A stretch of DNA of 64,000 nt from positions 154,738,492 to 154,802,491 of the forward strand of contig OX638368.1 of NCBI GenBank assembly GCA_951812925.1, written 5' to 3'. Origin of the DNA: Calliopum simillimum. Its lineage: Eukaryota > Arthropoda > Insecta > Diptera > Lauxaniidae. Shown piece after piece: positions 21,401 to 33,884 of this stretch (position 1 is the first letter of the stretch; every line of letters begins with the position of its first letter). The position numbers and the translations under genes were made by a program. The notes under the pieces are model-generated. The model did no database searches, was not told where the DNA came from, and saw nothing but the letters and a program-made list of their open reading frames with translations.

Positions 21401-22109
21401 TTGCAATAATTTTTTTGTCACTTGGCTAAACGCTAATGATAGAAATTAAAAAGAATATTAAAAGTATTTGTATCATAGTGAGGCGTTCCAATCTTCCAAA
21501 ATGAAAAATTCAGTTTTTGTTAGTAGTTATAGTTCCATAGGTTTTAAAGCTTTTCTAATTACAAAGTTTATTCTTACCATGATTTGAAATTGTTAATTAA
21601 TATAATTTTTATTCGTATTACTTTGTGTTACTAGTCTGTAAGAGCATCTAATAACTGAATGAGTATGAATTTAAACATATATTGTCTTATTTTTGAGCTT
21701 CATATTGTTCATCTTTTTGATTTACCTCATGATTTGGCCTTAAAACCTCATATTATGATTAAAATATCAAATATTTTCACCATACTTTGCTGCTGATTTC
21801 AATTTATTTAAAATTTTCTCAATTTGAGAATGACATCTTAAACGTTTAAATGGTAATATAAACCATATCATAGTAAACATTTATATGCATGTTTAAAAGG
21901 AGGCATAAAACCAAGCAAAAAAAAAAAAAAAAAGAAAAACTTCACATTTTCCATACTCTGACTTTTGCAGAGTTTCGTCGTCGCCAACTATAGAGATGTA
22001 TGCGGGAAAAAAAACAAACTTACACTGGCCTAAATAAATAAAATGACAGCAATTGTCAGAATGTTTGTACTTACCGCCAATATTTAACATTGCTGGCTAA
22101 AAATTTCTC
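21401..22109. other. AT-rich non-coding DNA
   Basis: No gene recognised. An A-rich run lies at about 21918-21935. Confidence 0.4.
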
Positions 22110-23046
22110 AAGTGAGCCACTTAAGAATTTAAACGCAAAAACGTTAAAAGGCTTTTAAGGAAAATGATTTTTTTGGAACAACTAGCTAATATTTTGGAAA
22201 AAACTTTTTTCTAAAATATTTTGCAAAGACCAGGGAATAAAATAGTACTTTTTTTTTGGACCAAAAATTTTCATTTATTATTGAAAATCCCTATTTCAAA
22301 ATAAATAAAAATTTAAACAACTTCTCCACCTTTGAGAAAATTATAAAAAATATGCGGGCACTCTCCACATGTCTAGGAACTATGTAAGTACAGGTTTTTT
22401 AGGATAATAGATATTGCTTAAAAAGTTATTAAAAATATAGTGATAGTGTGCCGTGCAATTCTTTTTGCAGTAGTAAAGAAAATCAAGGCGCATAACGAAA
22501 AAAGTGTACGAAGCAAAAAATGTATCGTGTGAATTTTTTCAGAGTTTTCTGAAAAATTTTATAAATTTTCAAATATTGATCCAAAAAAAAAAATACGTTC
22601 CAAAGAATTCCAAAAAACTCATGTATTCCGTACACAGTTCTAAGCATTTTTTGCCGTACATACTTTCTTCGGAAGATGCCTTCTTCTTCTCTACAACTGA
22701 AAAAAGAATTGCACGGCAAACTATATTGTTAATAACTTTTGAAGCAATATCGATTACCTCAATTTGTTTTCTGGAATAAGTTGCTAGACATGTGGAGTGT
22801 ACCCACATTTATAGAATTTTCTCAGAGGCGGAGAAGTTGCTTAAATTTTTATTTATTTAAAATACGAATTTTCAATAATAAATGAAAAATTTTGGTAAAA
22901 AAAATAATGTATTATTCCCTGGTCTATATTAAATATTTTAGAAATTTTTTTTTCCCCAAAATCTTTATTAGTTGCTACAGAAAATCATTTGTCTTGAAAG
23001 GCTTTTTTTGTTTATTTTTACGTTTAAATTCTTAAGTGGCTCACTT
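22110..23046. mobile_element. 937-bp foldback element with AAGTGAGCC ends
   Basis: AAGTGAGCCACTTAAGAATT at 22110 pairs with AATTCTTAAGTGGCTCACTT ending at 23046. The arms continue inward with indels: CAGGGAATAAAATAGTA with TATTATTCCCTGG, AACTTCTCC with GGAGAAGTT, CCACATGTCTAG with CTAGACATGTGG, and GTGCCGTGCAATTC with GAATTGCACGGC. The central part is about 22475-22690. No transposase is encoded, and the overlapping 78-91-codon frames on both strands are by-products of the palindrome. Divergence between the arms indicates an older copy than the 13952 or 15371 foldbacks. Confidence 0.75.
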
Positions 23047-26000
23047 TTCGCCTGCTACCAAGCTTACCCTGCTGCTACATTTAACCAACGCTTTCATATA
23101 AATCGATGAGTGTTAAAACCCCCCATGTCGCAAGATGTTAATTTTTCAGGAGACGAAAAAACTGTTTATTTAGTAAAGAACTATGTATTTTAAACATGAA
23201 ACTATTGCTTGTATGAGAAATTCTTAGTTGAAATGCATTGGTTAAAAATGTTTTTATTAAGAGAATTAATAAGGTGCATAAAGTGAGCCATACAGGTGTG
23301 ACGAATCTCGATGTTTTTTGGTTTGGAATTTCTACCTATTTTCGAGCTATTTTCAACCTTTAAGCAGTAATTTCGAGCTGTCTGGGAAATTTTGTATTTT
23401 CCGGAAAAGCGGAAGAACTGTTTTGCATAGTTTAGTTTATTTTTTCAAATCCGAAATCCGAAAATTTTTTAGTGATAATGATTTTTTTGCTATGAAAATA
23501 TTATCAACAAAAATCTGCAAAAAAAGCGAAATCGAAAAATTGTCCAATGTGCGGTTTCATCGATTCGTATAATATGCTTGAGAGAAAGAGCAAAACTTCG
23601 CGTAGAAAAAAAATTTAAAAAATTCCACACACAGTACTACAACAACACTGTACATCATGATGTTTTCCATTATCTATTTTTATTATTGAAATTTTCTCAT
23701 CAATTGTTGTTGTTGTTGCTTTAAATAGAAAATTTTATGCCAAAAAGTGTTTTAAGCCAAAGCTGTTCAGTGGAATTTTTTTGGCATTTTTATTTGACGG
23801 AATAACCGGACCAACTTTAAGAAATCACGGAAAAACCAAACGAGCGAAGCTTGAATCAACCTCTACTGTGTTGACTCGTTTCATGAAATTAAATTTTCTC
23901 TTAAAAGAAAAAGGAACCAAGAGCGCATACCATCCTTGAGACGCAAACGCAAAAAAAGGACAACATTGTAACGACAAATTTTCGTTTGCCGCACACGTTT
24001 GGTCTTTTCACATTTTCGCCATGATGGCAAAAAAAAGGCAGCTTTGGACAAAAAAAAAGGCAACTTTTTCGAATTTTTTCACAAATTCTTCTTAACTTCC
24101 GCCACACAATCACATGCTCATAAATATATATCACTTTGCAAAATGTGCTTTGTTGGTGTTGTCTCTTTTTCGTTTACATGTCTCTTTCTCCTTAGCAGTA
24201 TGCAGAAGCAGCAGCAGCTTGTTGTCCTGGTGGACCGCAACGCCGCATATGGCGTCGTTGACATTTTGAAAAATATCATTAAACCAAGTAGAAAAAAACT
24301 ACTGATGACTAAAATAGTTTTTTAAAAAGTTGAAGTTTCAAAGGTTTCACTAGTTATGTAAAGAAAGTAATAACATTGTTAAATCAAAGCAACCATCAAA
24401 TATTACTTTTGACGAAAGTTTTAAGTAAATAATGAATGATCTAGGTATATCCAAATGGGATGAAAAAGCTTCATACATTTGATGCGTGTGAGTTGTCTCG
24501 TATAAATGTTTTCTCTTCTTTCCATTTTTTTCTTTTCTTGTTTTTCCGTTTTTGCTTCTTTTGCATGTATTCAAATTCTAAACTATTTTGCATATTTGGG
24601 TTCTATTTCAACCTCCTTTTGAGAGCTTATAGTGGTTTCAACAACTTTTGGCCAAAACCTTCTACCTACTCATTTCCGCAATACTGGCTCGTAGATATTT
24701 CATATTTTCGTTTCCTTTGTACTTCATGCACTAGCGCATGATTTCTTTAACGATGTACATCAAATATACTACAGCACCCTGTAAGTAAGAGGATGAATTT
24801 TTTTCCTAGCATTTAAGGATTTGACTTAATCCTTCTTTTAGATTTATCTTTAGCAGCATGCAAAAGTGTTCTTTTATGTAAATATCCTTCATTTATTTAT
24901 TTTTTTTTCGTTCAGACGAGTGTGCATTACGTCGAGTAACTAACTAACTATCTAACTATACCGAATGTGAAGGACAAATAATCCTCAAGTAAAATTTGAT
25001 GTGTTACTATATGTGATATTTTCAGTTGTTGTTGTCATTGTTGTGAGTTTGTGTCGTTATGCAAAATAGCTGACAATGAGAAGACATTTCCAGCAATTTA
25101 CACAATCGATTTCTTTTCAGTTGTGGGTTATTTTTTTTCCTAAAGCAACTGAGACACTAAAACTGTAAAATGTTAGCAAATTAAAGGAAAAAAATAAAAA
25201 TCCTTCAATGTTGGTTAAACGAAAAAAAAACAGGGAAAAAACGTTTTAAACTGATTGGCAGCAGCAATAAATATTTTCGATAAATTTGGGCACTTTTGTG
25301 TAAGTATTTATTTGAATTGTTAAAGTTGCGCGGATGTTTTATTCATATTGTCCTTAAAAATGAAATAGATAATGTAAAAATGACTGCCGATCGGTTAGAG
25401 CCCAATCACTAAGAACGAAAGTGGTCCATTTTGATACAATAAGGACGATACAAAGTCTTCTATGCACTAGCACTCGATGCTAATAATAAATTTAAAAAAA
25501 AAAAAAAAATGGTACAACTACGACACATATATATAAATATATTCATATGCATGGCTTTAGCTCGAAAGTGCAGAAAAAGTTCAAAGAAACCTTCTTTCAT
25601 AGAGTAATTTTAGAAGTAGATCTCCCCATACCATCTAAAGCAATTATTATCCTAAGAAACATACGATATTCAAGTGTTGCTGAGGAGTTCAAAACAACAA
25701 ACTGGAAAAACTCTAAACTGTAAAAATTCACTGAAAGTCCCAGTAATTCTTACAGTTTTTTTTAGTAACTGTGCGCCCTTAAAGGCAATTCGTAATTGTG
25801 ACGATTCAGTGTGACTGCTACAAGTGTTAAAGTTGCTTAAAAGTTCGTTATGGTGTAAGTTTTTGTTAATTTTAGAGAACATTTTATAGACACGAAACCA
25901 TTTGGAAAAATGCTCCCGAAAATTGAAAAAATTTTTGGTTTAAATTTCAAATTGTTCAATGGTTTATATGAACATTTCCATGGTGTCGCACGTGACTGTC

Positions 26001-26280
26001 GAACGCATTTAAATTTAAAAGAAAATTCAAAATAGAACGGATTTTTCTTTTGACACTAAGCTTAGCTTATAGATCTTGATTTTGGGCAATTTTTCGTTTT
26101 CAAGACGATTGCAAAAAACAAAGGCATGTGGGACAAAACACATGATTTTCGCGGCCAACAATTCAAATGCCGATTTCTGGGATACCAGAGGCCTCATGTG
26201 ACTTATTTTAGAATATTACGCATTGATGTCTCTTAAAAATGGTTTTGATTTTACCCAAAAATGATTTAATTTTTTTTTTT
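23047..26280. other. AT-rich non-coding DNA
   Basis: No gene recognised. Features seen are a TTG microsatellite (about 23705-23720), AG/CAG-rich words near 24200-24225, an A-run near 25495-25509, and a TA-rich stretch near 25528-25550. The 108-codon frame at 23999-24325 overlaps low-complexity sequence and matches nothing I know. Confidence 0.45.
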
Positions 26281-26299
26281 TTTATTTAATTTTAATCAC

Positions 26300-27010
26300 G
26301 TTTGCCTGAGACGTGACGCTCGGCACATTTTTTCCAATATAACCAGGATGTTTTTGATATCTATATATGAAAAAATCTACACCAAGTGTACCAGCAAAAA
26401 GCGTTTTTTGCCTAATACCTACACTTTTTTCGTAAGATGCTTTCCTCTTGAGTAATAAAAGATTTTTGCCTTCCGCGGGCGTTCAAAAGCCAAAAACTCC
26501 AATGTAGCGACCGAATCCCATCTTGAGTCATGCATTATTTTAAAGCTTATAAATTATGCTTTAATTTAAAGTACTTCTAAAAAAAATCTAAAGGGGTTTT
26601 TTTAAAAAAAAACTCAAATTATTTTTAAGTGTAAAAAATTTGGTGAAAAAAAATTTTTCACCAAGAAATATTTTTTTTTTTTGTAAAAAGAACACTTCAA
26701 AATGAATAGGACCAGTAACTTAGATTTATCAATTTACAAACTTTAGTGTGAGCTATAAATTTTTGAAAAAGCACCCTTTACATGACAACGACTAAAACGT
26801 CAACTTTAACACCCTATATTTTAACGACAAATATCACTGGGACCAAATCCTCCCGGAATGTTGCTTTTGCATACCGGTTCTACCATATTGCCAAATTTGA
26901 GCGAAATTGGAGGAAAAAAAATTTTGAGCTGGTACACTTGGCGTGGATTGCTTCATATATAGGTTTTCGGGTGAAACGCGTGTTTCAGCATTATAATTTT
27001 TTTGCCGATT
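26300..27010. repeat. Weak imperfect inverted repeat
   Basis: ACACCAAGTGTACCAGC at 26380-26396 pairs with GCTGGTACACTTGGCGTG at 26928-26945. Adjacent TATATATGAAAAAATCTAC matches GATTGCTTCATATATAG in inverted form. A small perfect hairpin GGTGAAAA/TTTTTCACC lies at 26642-26662. This may be an old foldback element, but arm continuity is poor. Confidence 0.35.
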
Positions 27011-29255
27011 TTTTTTTCACCTTCAGGTCCCCTAGGATATCGAAGCCAAAAATTTAAAAAAAAAATTTCATTTATTCGTTTTTTTGTGTTCTCTTCGCTT
27101 TTCATGACTTTTAACGATATTTTAGTAGAAACATTTTTTTCACCCATGTATAGTACAAAAGAAGGTATCGCAACACACATCAGAAATTGCTATTTTTTTA
27201 TATAAATTTCGTTAAAAAGTAATCATTTGAGAAAAAAGAAAAATTACATGATTTGGATTGTTGAGAATTTCAAAAAATTAATTAATGTAGCTTATGCAGC
27301 TTTTTCAGTTTATTAAAAATTTATTGAACGTCTTGATAAAAAATATTAAACAAAATAATAGATGCGAGTCTCAACTATTACAACATATACGTATAAGAGA
27401 AAAGCAGTTTCAAAAAAATCGAAAAAGCAAAAGCCAAATTCTATCCGGTTAAGTATGTAATGACCCATATAAACAATAATATGTTTAAGTTAAATTTATA
27501 ACATTTTACTCAGCTAAAAAAAAATTAAAATTTTTTAGCCAAACTATATCATTTATTTTAACTGTTAACCAAACTGTAGACAAAACACAACTGTCTTACT
27601 TCATTTAGCAAAGATATTACGAAAAAAAATTAGCAACTACCGTAAACCGCGTAAAGTCAACAATTAACAACATAAGATTTGGAAATCTTATTTGAAATGG
27701 GCTGCACAAAAGTCATTTAAATCAATTTGCAATACTACTTGAAATGTATTTTAACATTCATATCCAATTTGGTAAGCACATTCATGATCATACCATATAC
27801 TACTTACTGCACATAAAAAGCATTAAAATTTAGATGAGGTAAATACCATTCCACAATTTGCACTGAAGTTTAATTATCAGTTTTTTCACTCGTTAACTTC
27901 ATGCTCACATTCCTCGTTAATTTTTATGACCCAACGAACATCCCAGCGCAAAGTCATTTGCAATTAACGCATTCTAACGCACTCTCCACCACAAAAATCA
28001 CAGTTTCTACATAAATAACGCGCGCTCTGTGGTCACGAGAACTCATTGGAATAGAAACAGAATCAGATTTAGTTAAACGTATGGTTATCACTGAAGAGCC
28101 ATATAATACGAGGAATGCTTTTTGCCAGTTCATTGGCGATGCCAATGCCTTTTGCAAACAACACGCAATGTTACGTAAAGAGGTGGCTTACCCATATGCC
28201 TTGCAGTATCATCGCATGCGGCGTGCATGCTATGGTATCGAATTTCACAAAAAAAAATATGTCATTCATTGCTGTAACAATCGATTAAATGAAGAAAATT
28301 ATCTTTTTGAAATTTGCATAGCAGGAACTGTTAAAAAGTCAAAAAGCATTCAAAAATAAATAAGCTTAAGAAAAAATTGTTGTCATAAGATTTAATCAAC
28401 AAGTCTAACATTGTTGCGAAATTTTTAAGAGCTCAAGCATTTGTTTGTGATGCCATCAAAATCAAGGTCTTAATTTTTCTTCACAATATTTTCCTTCACT
28501 TCTTCAAACAATTATAGTTTCTGCTAAACACAGGGACAGAGAAAGTTTTTCAATGGTTCAAGTAGCACCTGATGTATACGAATCGTCTTGTCTCTTCTAA
28601 TCATTTTTAACTCTTGACCGTTCTGTACTATACGAGTATTGATATATGGTTTAACAATGGATGGAAATTTATTTTTGTTGTTTATTCTGGATTTACCAAA
28701 AGCACAATATTCCACTAAGTACACTTATTGTGTGGTTATTATAAAATTCTTGCTAGGTTACGATTTTGATAGTCCTCAATCTCTCTTAACGGTGCACAGT
28801 GGTCTATAAAAGAGCTAGCCAATCATGTGTCTTAAAATTTATGTGTCCAGCAATAATATCATTGCATAAATTTAAAGCAAAATATCTAGTTAACATGTTT
28901 CAAATACAAGAATACCAAGAAATAATACCATTTTTGAAATAACGAGTCTTAAGCTTGATGAACTCAGAAAATGTAAATTTTATCCAAAAATCTCTTAGGT
29001 TTAAGTGGCCACATATAGACCAAAAAGGTCCAAATCGACCACTTGAAAAATGTTAAAGTTTAAATCAGTGTGTCCTTAAAACTAAATTGTCTTACTCCCT
29101 GAAACTTATAGTAAGTATAAGATGGTCTTTTTTCTGAAGATTTGCATACTTAAAAGCTAGTTGTTTTTAATACAAAAAGGATATCCAGATAATCACAAAA
29201 AATCTCCAATTTTATGTCTCAAATTTACGAATTTTGTACTCTGTGAATTATAACA
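27011..29255. other. AT-rich non-coding DNA
   Basis: No gene or transposon recognised. The 92-codon frame at 28081-28359 (+) and the overlapping minus-strand frame do not resemble a protein family I can name. Confidence 0.4.
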
Positions 29256-29257
29256 TA

Positions 29258-30122
29258 ACAATTCATTCAATAAGTCCGTAGGATAAGTAGGAGAAAAACA
29301 AAATTTTGACCAAACTCGATTAATTTATTCAACATAGTTGTGTTCGAGGGCGATCAACGAGTATAGCGATTTTCCAACATTTTGATTCCACTTTTATAGT
29401 ACGATTTCTCTTTTTCGTCAAAATAGGCCTCAGCTGACTGTCTTTTGGATTCTGGTGTGTAATAGTGAAGCCATGTTTCATTCATTGTAACATATCGATA
29501 ATAGAATTCGATTTTATTGCGGTTTAACAGCGCCAAACACTCCTCTGAAGCATCAATTCGTTGTTGTTTTTGGTCGACTGTGAGCTCACGCGGCACCCAC
29601 TTTGCACAGAGCTTTTGCATACCCAAACGTTCGTTTAAAATGTTAAAAATACTACCATCTGATATCTTTACAATGTCAGCTAGCTCGTGCACCTTCAATT
29701 TGCAATCGTTCATAACCAATTTGTGGATTTTTTTCATGTTTTCTGGAATAACAGCCTCATTTGTGCGTCCACTGCGCTCTGCATCATTTGTGCTGGTACG
29801 ACCACATTTAAATTCAGCAATTCATTTGTATCGATGGAAGAGAGTTCGGATATTGTTTATCAATCCATTGTTGGGTTTCCACTGTATTTTTTTTCATCAA
29901 AAAGCAATGCTTTATCAAAACTCGAAATTCACTTTTTTCCATTTTTTTTTTTTACTAACAAAAGTTGCTTCACACAAAATGCTATAACTTATGAATCAAT
30001 AGTCCGATTGCTGTCAAATTTATACACGTATCGTCTGAAGGTTAGTTCTAAATAAAAATCATATGGAAAAGTTCTAGTAATGCCATCTATGTGTCATCCT
30101 ATGGACTTATTGAATGACCTGT
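29258..30122 (-). mobile_element. Internally deleted mariner element with TA duplication
   Basis: The ends read ACAATTCATTCAATAAGTCC and, inverted, ACAGGTCATTCAATAAGTCC, so the terminal inverted repeat is about 28 bases. TA occurs on both sides (29256-29257 and 30123-30124), the standard Tc1/mariner target. At 865 bases the element is shorter than the usual roughly 1.3 kb, because most of the catalytic domain is missing. The transposase remnant lies on the minus strand. As the element keeps both termini, it could in principle have been moved by a related enzyme. Confidence 0.85.
29354..29940 (-). pseudogene. Broken mariner transposase
   Basis: From about 29940 downward the minus strand reads MEKSEFRVLIKHCFLMKKNT, then a stop and frameshift near 29815. 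Next comes an open part (29737-29354) with the second helix-turn-helix region (KLKVHELADIVKIS), KLCAKWVPRELTVDQKQQR, and VTMNETWLHYYTPESKRQSA. In mariners the motif is MDETWLH with the first catalytic Asp; here it is MNETWLH, so that Asp is Asn. Directly after SKRQSAE the frame jumps to the C-terminal AYFDEKEKSYYKSGIKMLE, so the second and third catalytic Asp are deleted. The protein could not catalyse transposition. Confidence 0.85.
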
Positions 30123-30360
30123 TAAAGTTTTTATGGAGTTGCAACGGATCTATCAAGTATTTAAGTGCTTATTATAAGATTTTCGCAAGGTTCTATGCAG
30201 TTATCAGCCACCCCGTTCACACCTCATTTTGGACTACAATGAGTTTTTCTTTAGCCATTTTTTTTATATTCTGGCAACGTGTTGCAACGCTCCAGTATGG
30301 TATATCTAATGATAGCCAAACTGCTTGAGATAAAACAATTAAAATTAAATATCTTTTGAA

Positions 30361-30835
30361 AATGGACGTGATCGGTTGAAAGATACGCCAACTTCTCTTA
30401 TAGCCCAAAATTTGAAATCGCCATAACATCGTGAATGTTCGAAGCTCAAAAATAATACAAAATTGATATCTGAGATATAATTCGTGGCATCTAGTTACTC
30501 GTTGAAAATTCACGTGGTCAAGGGCACGCCCGCCTCCTATACAGCCAAAAAATTTAAATCGCCATAATTTCGGGAATATTTCTAGTAAGACAATAACATT
30601 TGGTATCTGCAATATAGTTAGTAGCATATAGCTATTAGTTAAAAATGGGTGCGATCGGATCAAGAACATGCCCATATAGTTCGAAATTTAATTTTAATTT
30701 CAAGAATATTTCATGTACAACAACCATATTTGATAACTGAGATATCATCAGTAGCATCTAACTTTTCGCCAAAAATGGTTGTGATCGGATCAAGGACACG
30801 CCCGCCTTCTATATGGTCTGAAATTGTCTGCCATT
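30361..30835 (+). repeat. Tandem array (about 135-144-bp unit)
   Basis: Four units carry GTGATCGGATCAAGGACACG (or close variants), CGCCTCCTATATAG-like words, AAATCGCCATAATTTCGGGA and a GATATCTGAGATATAATTAG-like stretch. GATCGG-type landmarks fall near 30369, 30513, 30650 and 30783. Units differ by point changes and small indels. No coding function. The array is followed at 30860-31010 by two copies of GGAATCAGCGA. Confidence 0.65.
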
Positions 30836-30854
30836 TTGTTAACAAAAATTTTTA

Positions 30855-31015
30855 ACAAAAAATTGGAATCAGCGAGTTCAAACACCAATCTAGCCACAGT
30901 TTTGCCATGATATAATCATTCTTTAATAAAATTGTCCGCTAATTTGGCTCCGCCATTTTGATTTTTAAAAAAATTAAATCCAGATATGGAATCAGCGACC
31001 CCAAAAACATAAAAT
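30855..31015 (+). repeat. Two diverged repeats containing GGAATCAGCGA
   Basis: TTGGAATCAGCGAGTTCAAA at about 30861 and ATGGAATCAGCGACCCCAAA at about 30985 lie about 124 bases apart. The second is a variant of the ATTCAGTGACCCCGAAAAC motif in the foldback at 1543-1832 and at 53738. Confidence 0.5.
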
Positions 31016-33884
31016 CTGATGCTCTATTTATTAAAAATAATCAAAATAGACTTATAACCACCTGGAATAGCATTCTAGACTACTGTGCGGCGTGATGCAT
31101 GCTTCTTACAATGGGAGTGTACTTGCAATCTGTAGGTATTGTATACTGAAGATAATGAAAAGAGTCCGATGACTACATCGCGACGGTTCGAGTGAATTCT
31201 TTTAGTTATCATTTTTCACACATTTGTTATTTTGGTCACCTTTGGTCACGTTTCAGAGGTGCGCTTAATCAAGAGCCTTTCCACTCCCCGATATTTGTTA
31301 TTTACTAGTTGATGATCTAAGCCTATTTAAAAAAGATTAACTGTCCTTTGAATGTATGTAATTGACCTTCAAAATGATTAAGAAAATTTGGTGCTCCCGA
31401 GATTTAATATTTTTAGATATTGAAAAATGTTGCCATCTGCTTTTCGCAAAGCTTCAATATGTCCATCGTCTTAGAAATTGAATTCTACCACTCTAAAATA
31501 AAAGTGATGTTTTAGATCTAGGCATTCTGCTCCATTCTTAATTCACTATTGTTAGCTTTTGACAAAAGTGTCATATTTTGGAAGGTGGAATCGTATCCGC
31601 AGTAAAAATTAAGTTTTTCCATTTAAAATCTTCGAGCTGACCCCGCTCACATCCACTATGTGGTATCAAAATAAGTATCGTTAAATAGCTCTCTTAAAAA
31701 CATTGGACAATGGTTTTTTGTTTTTTGATTTAACGTGCTGCTTTCAAAATATTTCAGGACTATTGAGACACCCTATAAGTATGGAAGATTATAATGTTTC
31801 TACTTATGTAACTTAAGCCAAAATTGTAAGTAGTTTTAGCTAACTACATAATTTTAACGTCAAGCAGGAATACAATTCTCCTTCCTTCTATTTGGCAAAT
31901 GTTTGCTTTATATCATACCTTCAACATACCATGTGTACATACAAACAAATTCTATAGAAAAAACTTCGCAATTAAAAACTTTTTATTCAAATTTCTGTAT
32001 CATCTATAATTTGACGCTACAGTGAGCATATGCAGTGCATCACAATCAAAGGAATTTTCATTCAATTGGTTTACCCAGCAAAATTTTCTTTGTGATTCTT
32101 ATTTATCCGATATCCGACTAATAACCAGTGGACATTTCATTCAATTTATCCAGCTCATCAAACTCTAATATTCGATTTTTCTTTTTAATTTCAAAAAAAT
32201 CCTTCTCTGTTATTTTCACTGTCATGGCAACTGTGTGAATGCCATAGCAACCTATTTATTCCTTTACTCGCTAAAAAACAGAACCCAACAGTTTCAATAG
32301 TTCATAGTTCATTTGTGAGCAAGACTTTAATACAAAAGTTTACAGCATCCGCTTAGCAAAAGAATGGCACATGAACACATGTAGGAGGATATTACCAACC
32401 AACGTACCTACAACTGCACTTGCACATGATGTTGTTTTTGTCGATAAAATGCATATGTCGGCCAACGGTCAAGTTGTTACAACAAGTTGCTGTTGCTGCT
32501 GTTATTGCGCCTTAAAGTAGACTACACAAAAGTCATCTACGTTTAGTTGACTATTTCAAGTTTTCAGAAAACCAAACTTAAACTCAACTGTCTGACTGAC
32601 TGGGCGTAAAATGTTCGAGATGCTATTTATGTTGTCGGCCACTACACTGATCCGGTGTTGATTTTAAAGAGGGTAATGCTGAACGGCTAAGCAACAAATT
32701 CCATGTTTTCAGCATTGTTGTATTTGGTTGGCGTTTTTCCGTTCTCTCAACATGATACTTCTGGAAAGCAAAAAAAGATGAGTGAGTCTACGGCACTCAT
32801 AGGTTTAGATAGTTTGCATTCTGTAGTCAGGTATTAGATTAAATGTGATGTTATACATGTAATTTTTGGTTCTAGGTTTTTTTGGACTTTTTTTGTACGT
32901 TTTAAATGAATGAGCAACACTTTGTTTATTTGCATAGACCAGTCATTCAATCTTTTAGTTTTTGTTAGACATTTAAGTTGGGGCAAGCAAAGGTAATAAA
33001 TTGCTTTTGAAATAAAATTTTAAAATGTAACACACATGTAACATGTTAATTGCAAGAGTGACACAACTCAAAAATCAGATCTCTTTTGTGCAGCCTTTTT
33101 CTCTGTCTATAACATTTCTAGACTATTTACAAATCTCGCCACGTCATTAGAATTAATTTTTTTCTTAATCTGCGGGTTCTAGAATCGTGGCAGGCCAAAT
33201 ACGTAATACACGTTTTATATTCTTTATTTGCTGTTTGAACTTATAGCGTCTTATCATTATCTGAGTGTAGATCTTTTGTACTGAGTCTTAAAATTATTTC
33301 CACCTGCCGTATTCCTTTTGTGGTTCTCAGTAATTGGTGAAGCTATAATCCAACCACTTCCAAACTTGCGTTTTTAAAGCTATTATTCACTTAAGAGAAT
33401 CGTTCTAGGCTAATGAAAGTATTGCACGCTCACTTATTGGCTAAGCAGTATGCCCTTTCATTGCTTGTGTATCTCCCTAGTTCTGCTTTTCAGATTAGAA
33501 TCACAAGGTGTCTTCTGGATAAAACTTGAAGTATTTCGGAGTACGCTAAGAGTTTCGACCAACAGCTCTGGTCTGACTAATTGGGGCTATATAACTAAAA
33601 ATTGTTATTTTCATTTATTTTACTTGAGTATTTTTGAGTTGTGTCATTCTTGTAGTAATTTTGCAATATGTGTTTTTCGAAAATGAAAAGCTACTCCTCC
33701 ATTCTACGAGCTTGTATGTAAGTTGAAAGAGAAGCAATAGGGTTAATCATTGATGCTACAATGTGAGTGAATTAAAAATTCATCTCATAATGAAAGTTAA
33801 TAAAGGCCAACACTTTGCCAAATTAAGTAAGTGCCCCTTTTTGAATTTGTGGAGAGAAAACATTTTTCTAATTGCAAATTCGTA
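31016..33884. other. AT-rich non-coding DNA
   Basis: No gene recognised. About 31675-31735 (TATCGTTAAATAGCTCT, then TTTTTTGTTTTTTGATTTAA) matches 39803-39861 in the TIR element at 38492-40106, so a piece of that or a related repeat lies here. GTTGCTGTTGCTGCTGTT occurs near 32484. Confidence 0.45.

Noticed and set aside
29517..30055. Plus-strand frames of 156 and 122 codons
   Set aside because: They are antisense shadows of the mariner transposase remnant on the minus strand.
30361..30835. CRISPR-like array
   Set aside because: Units are adjacent and diverged throughout, with no constant repeat alternating with unique spacers, and the DNA is of insect type.
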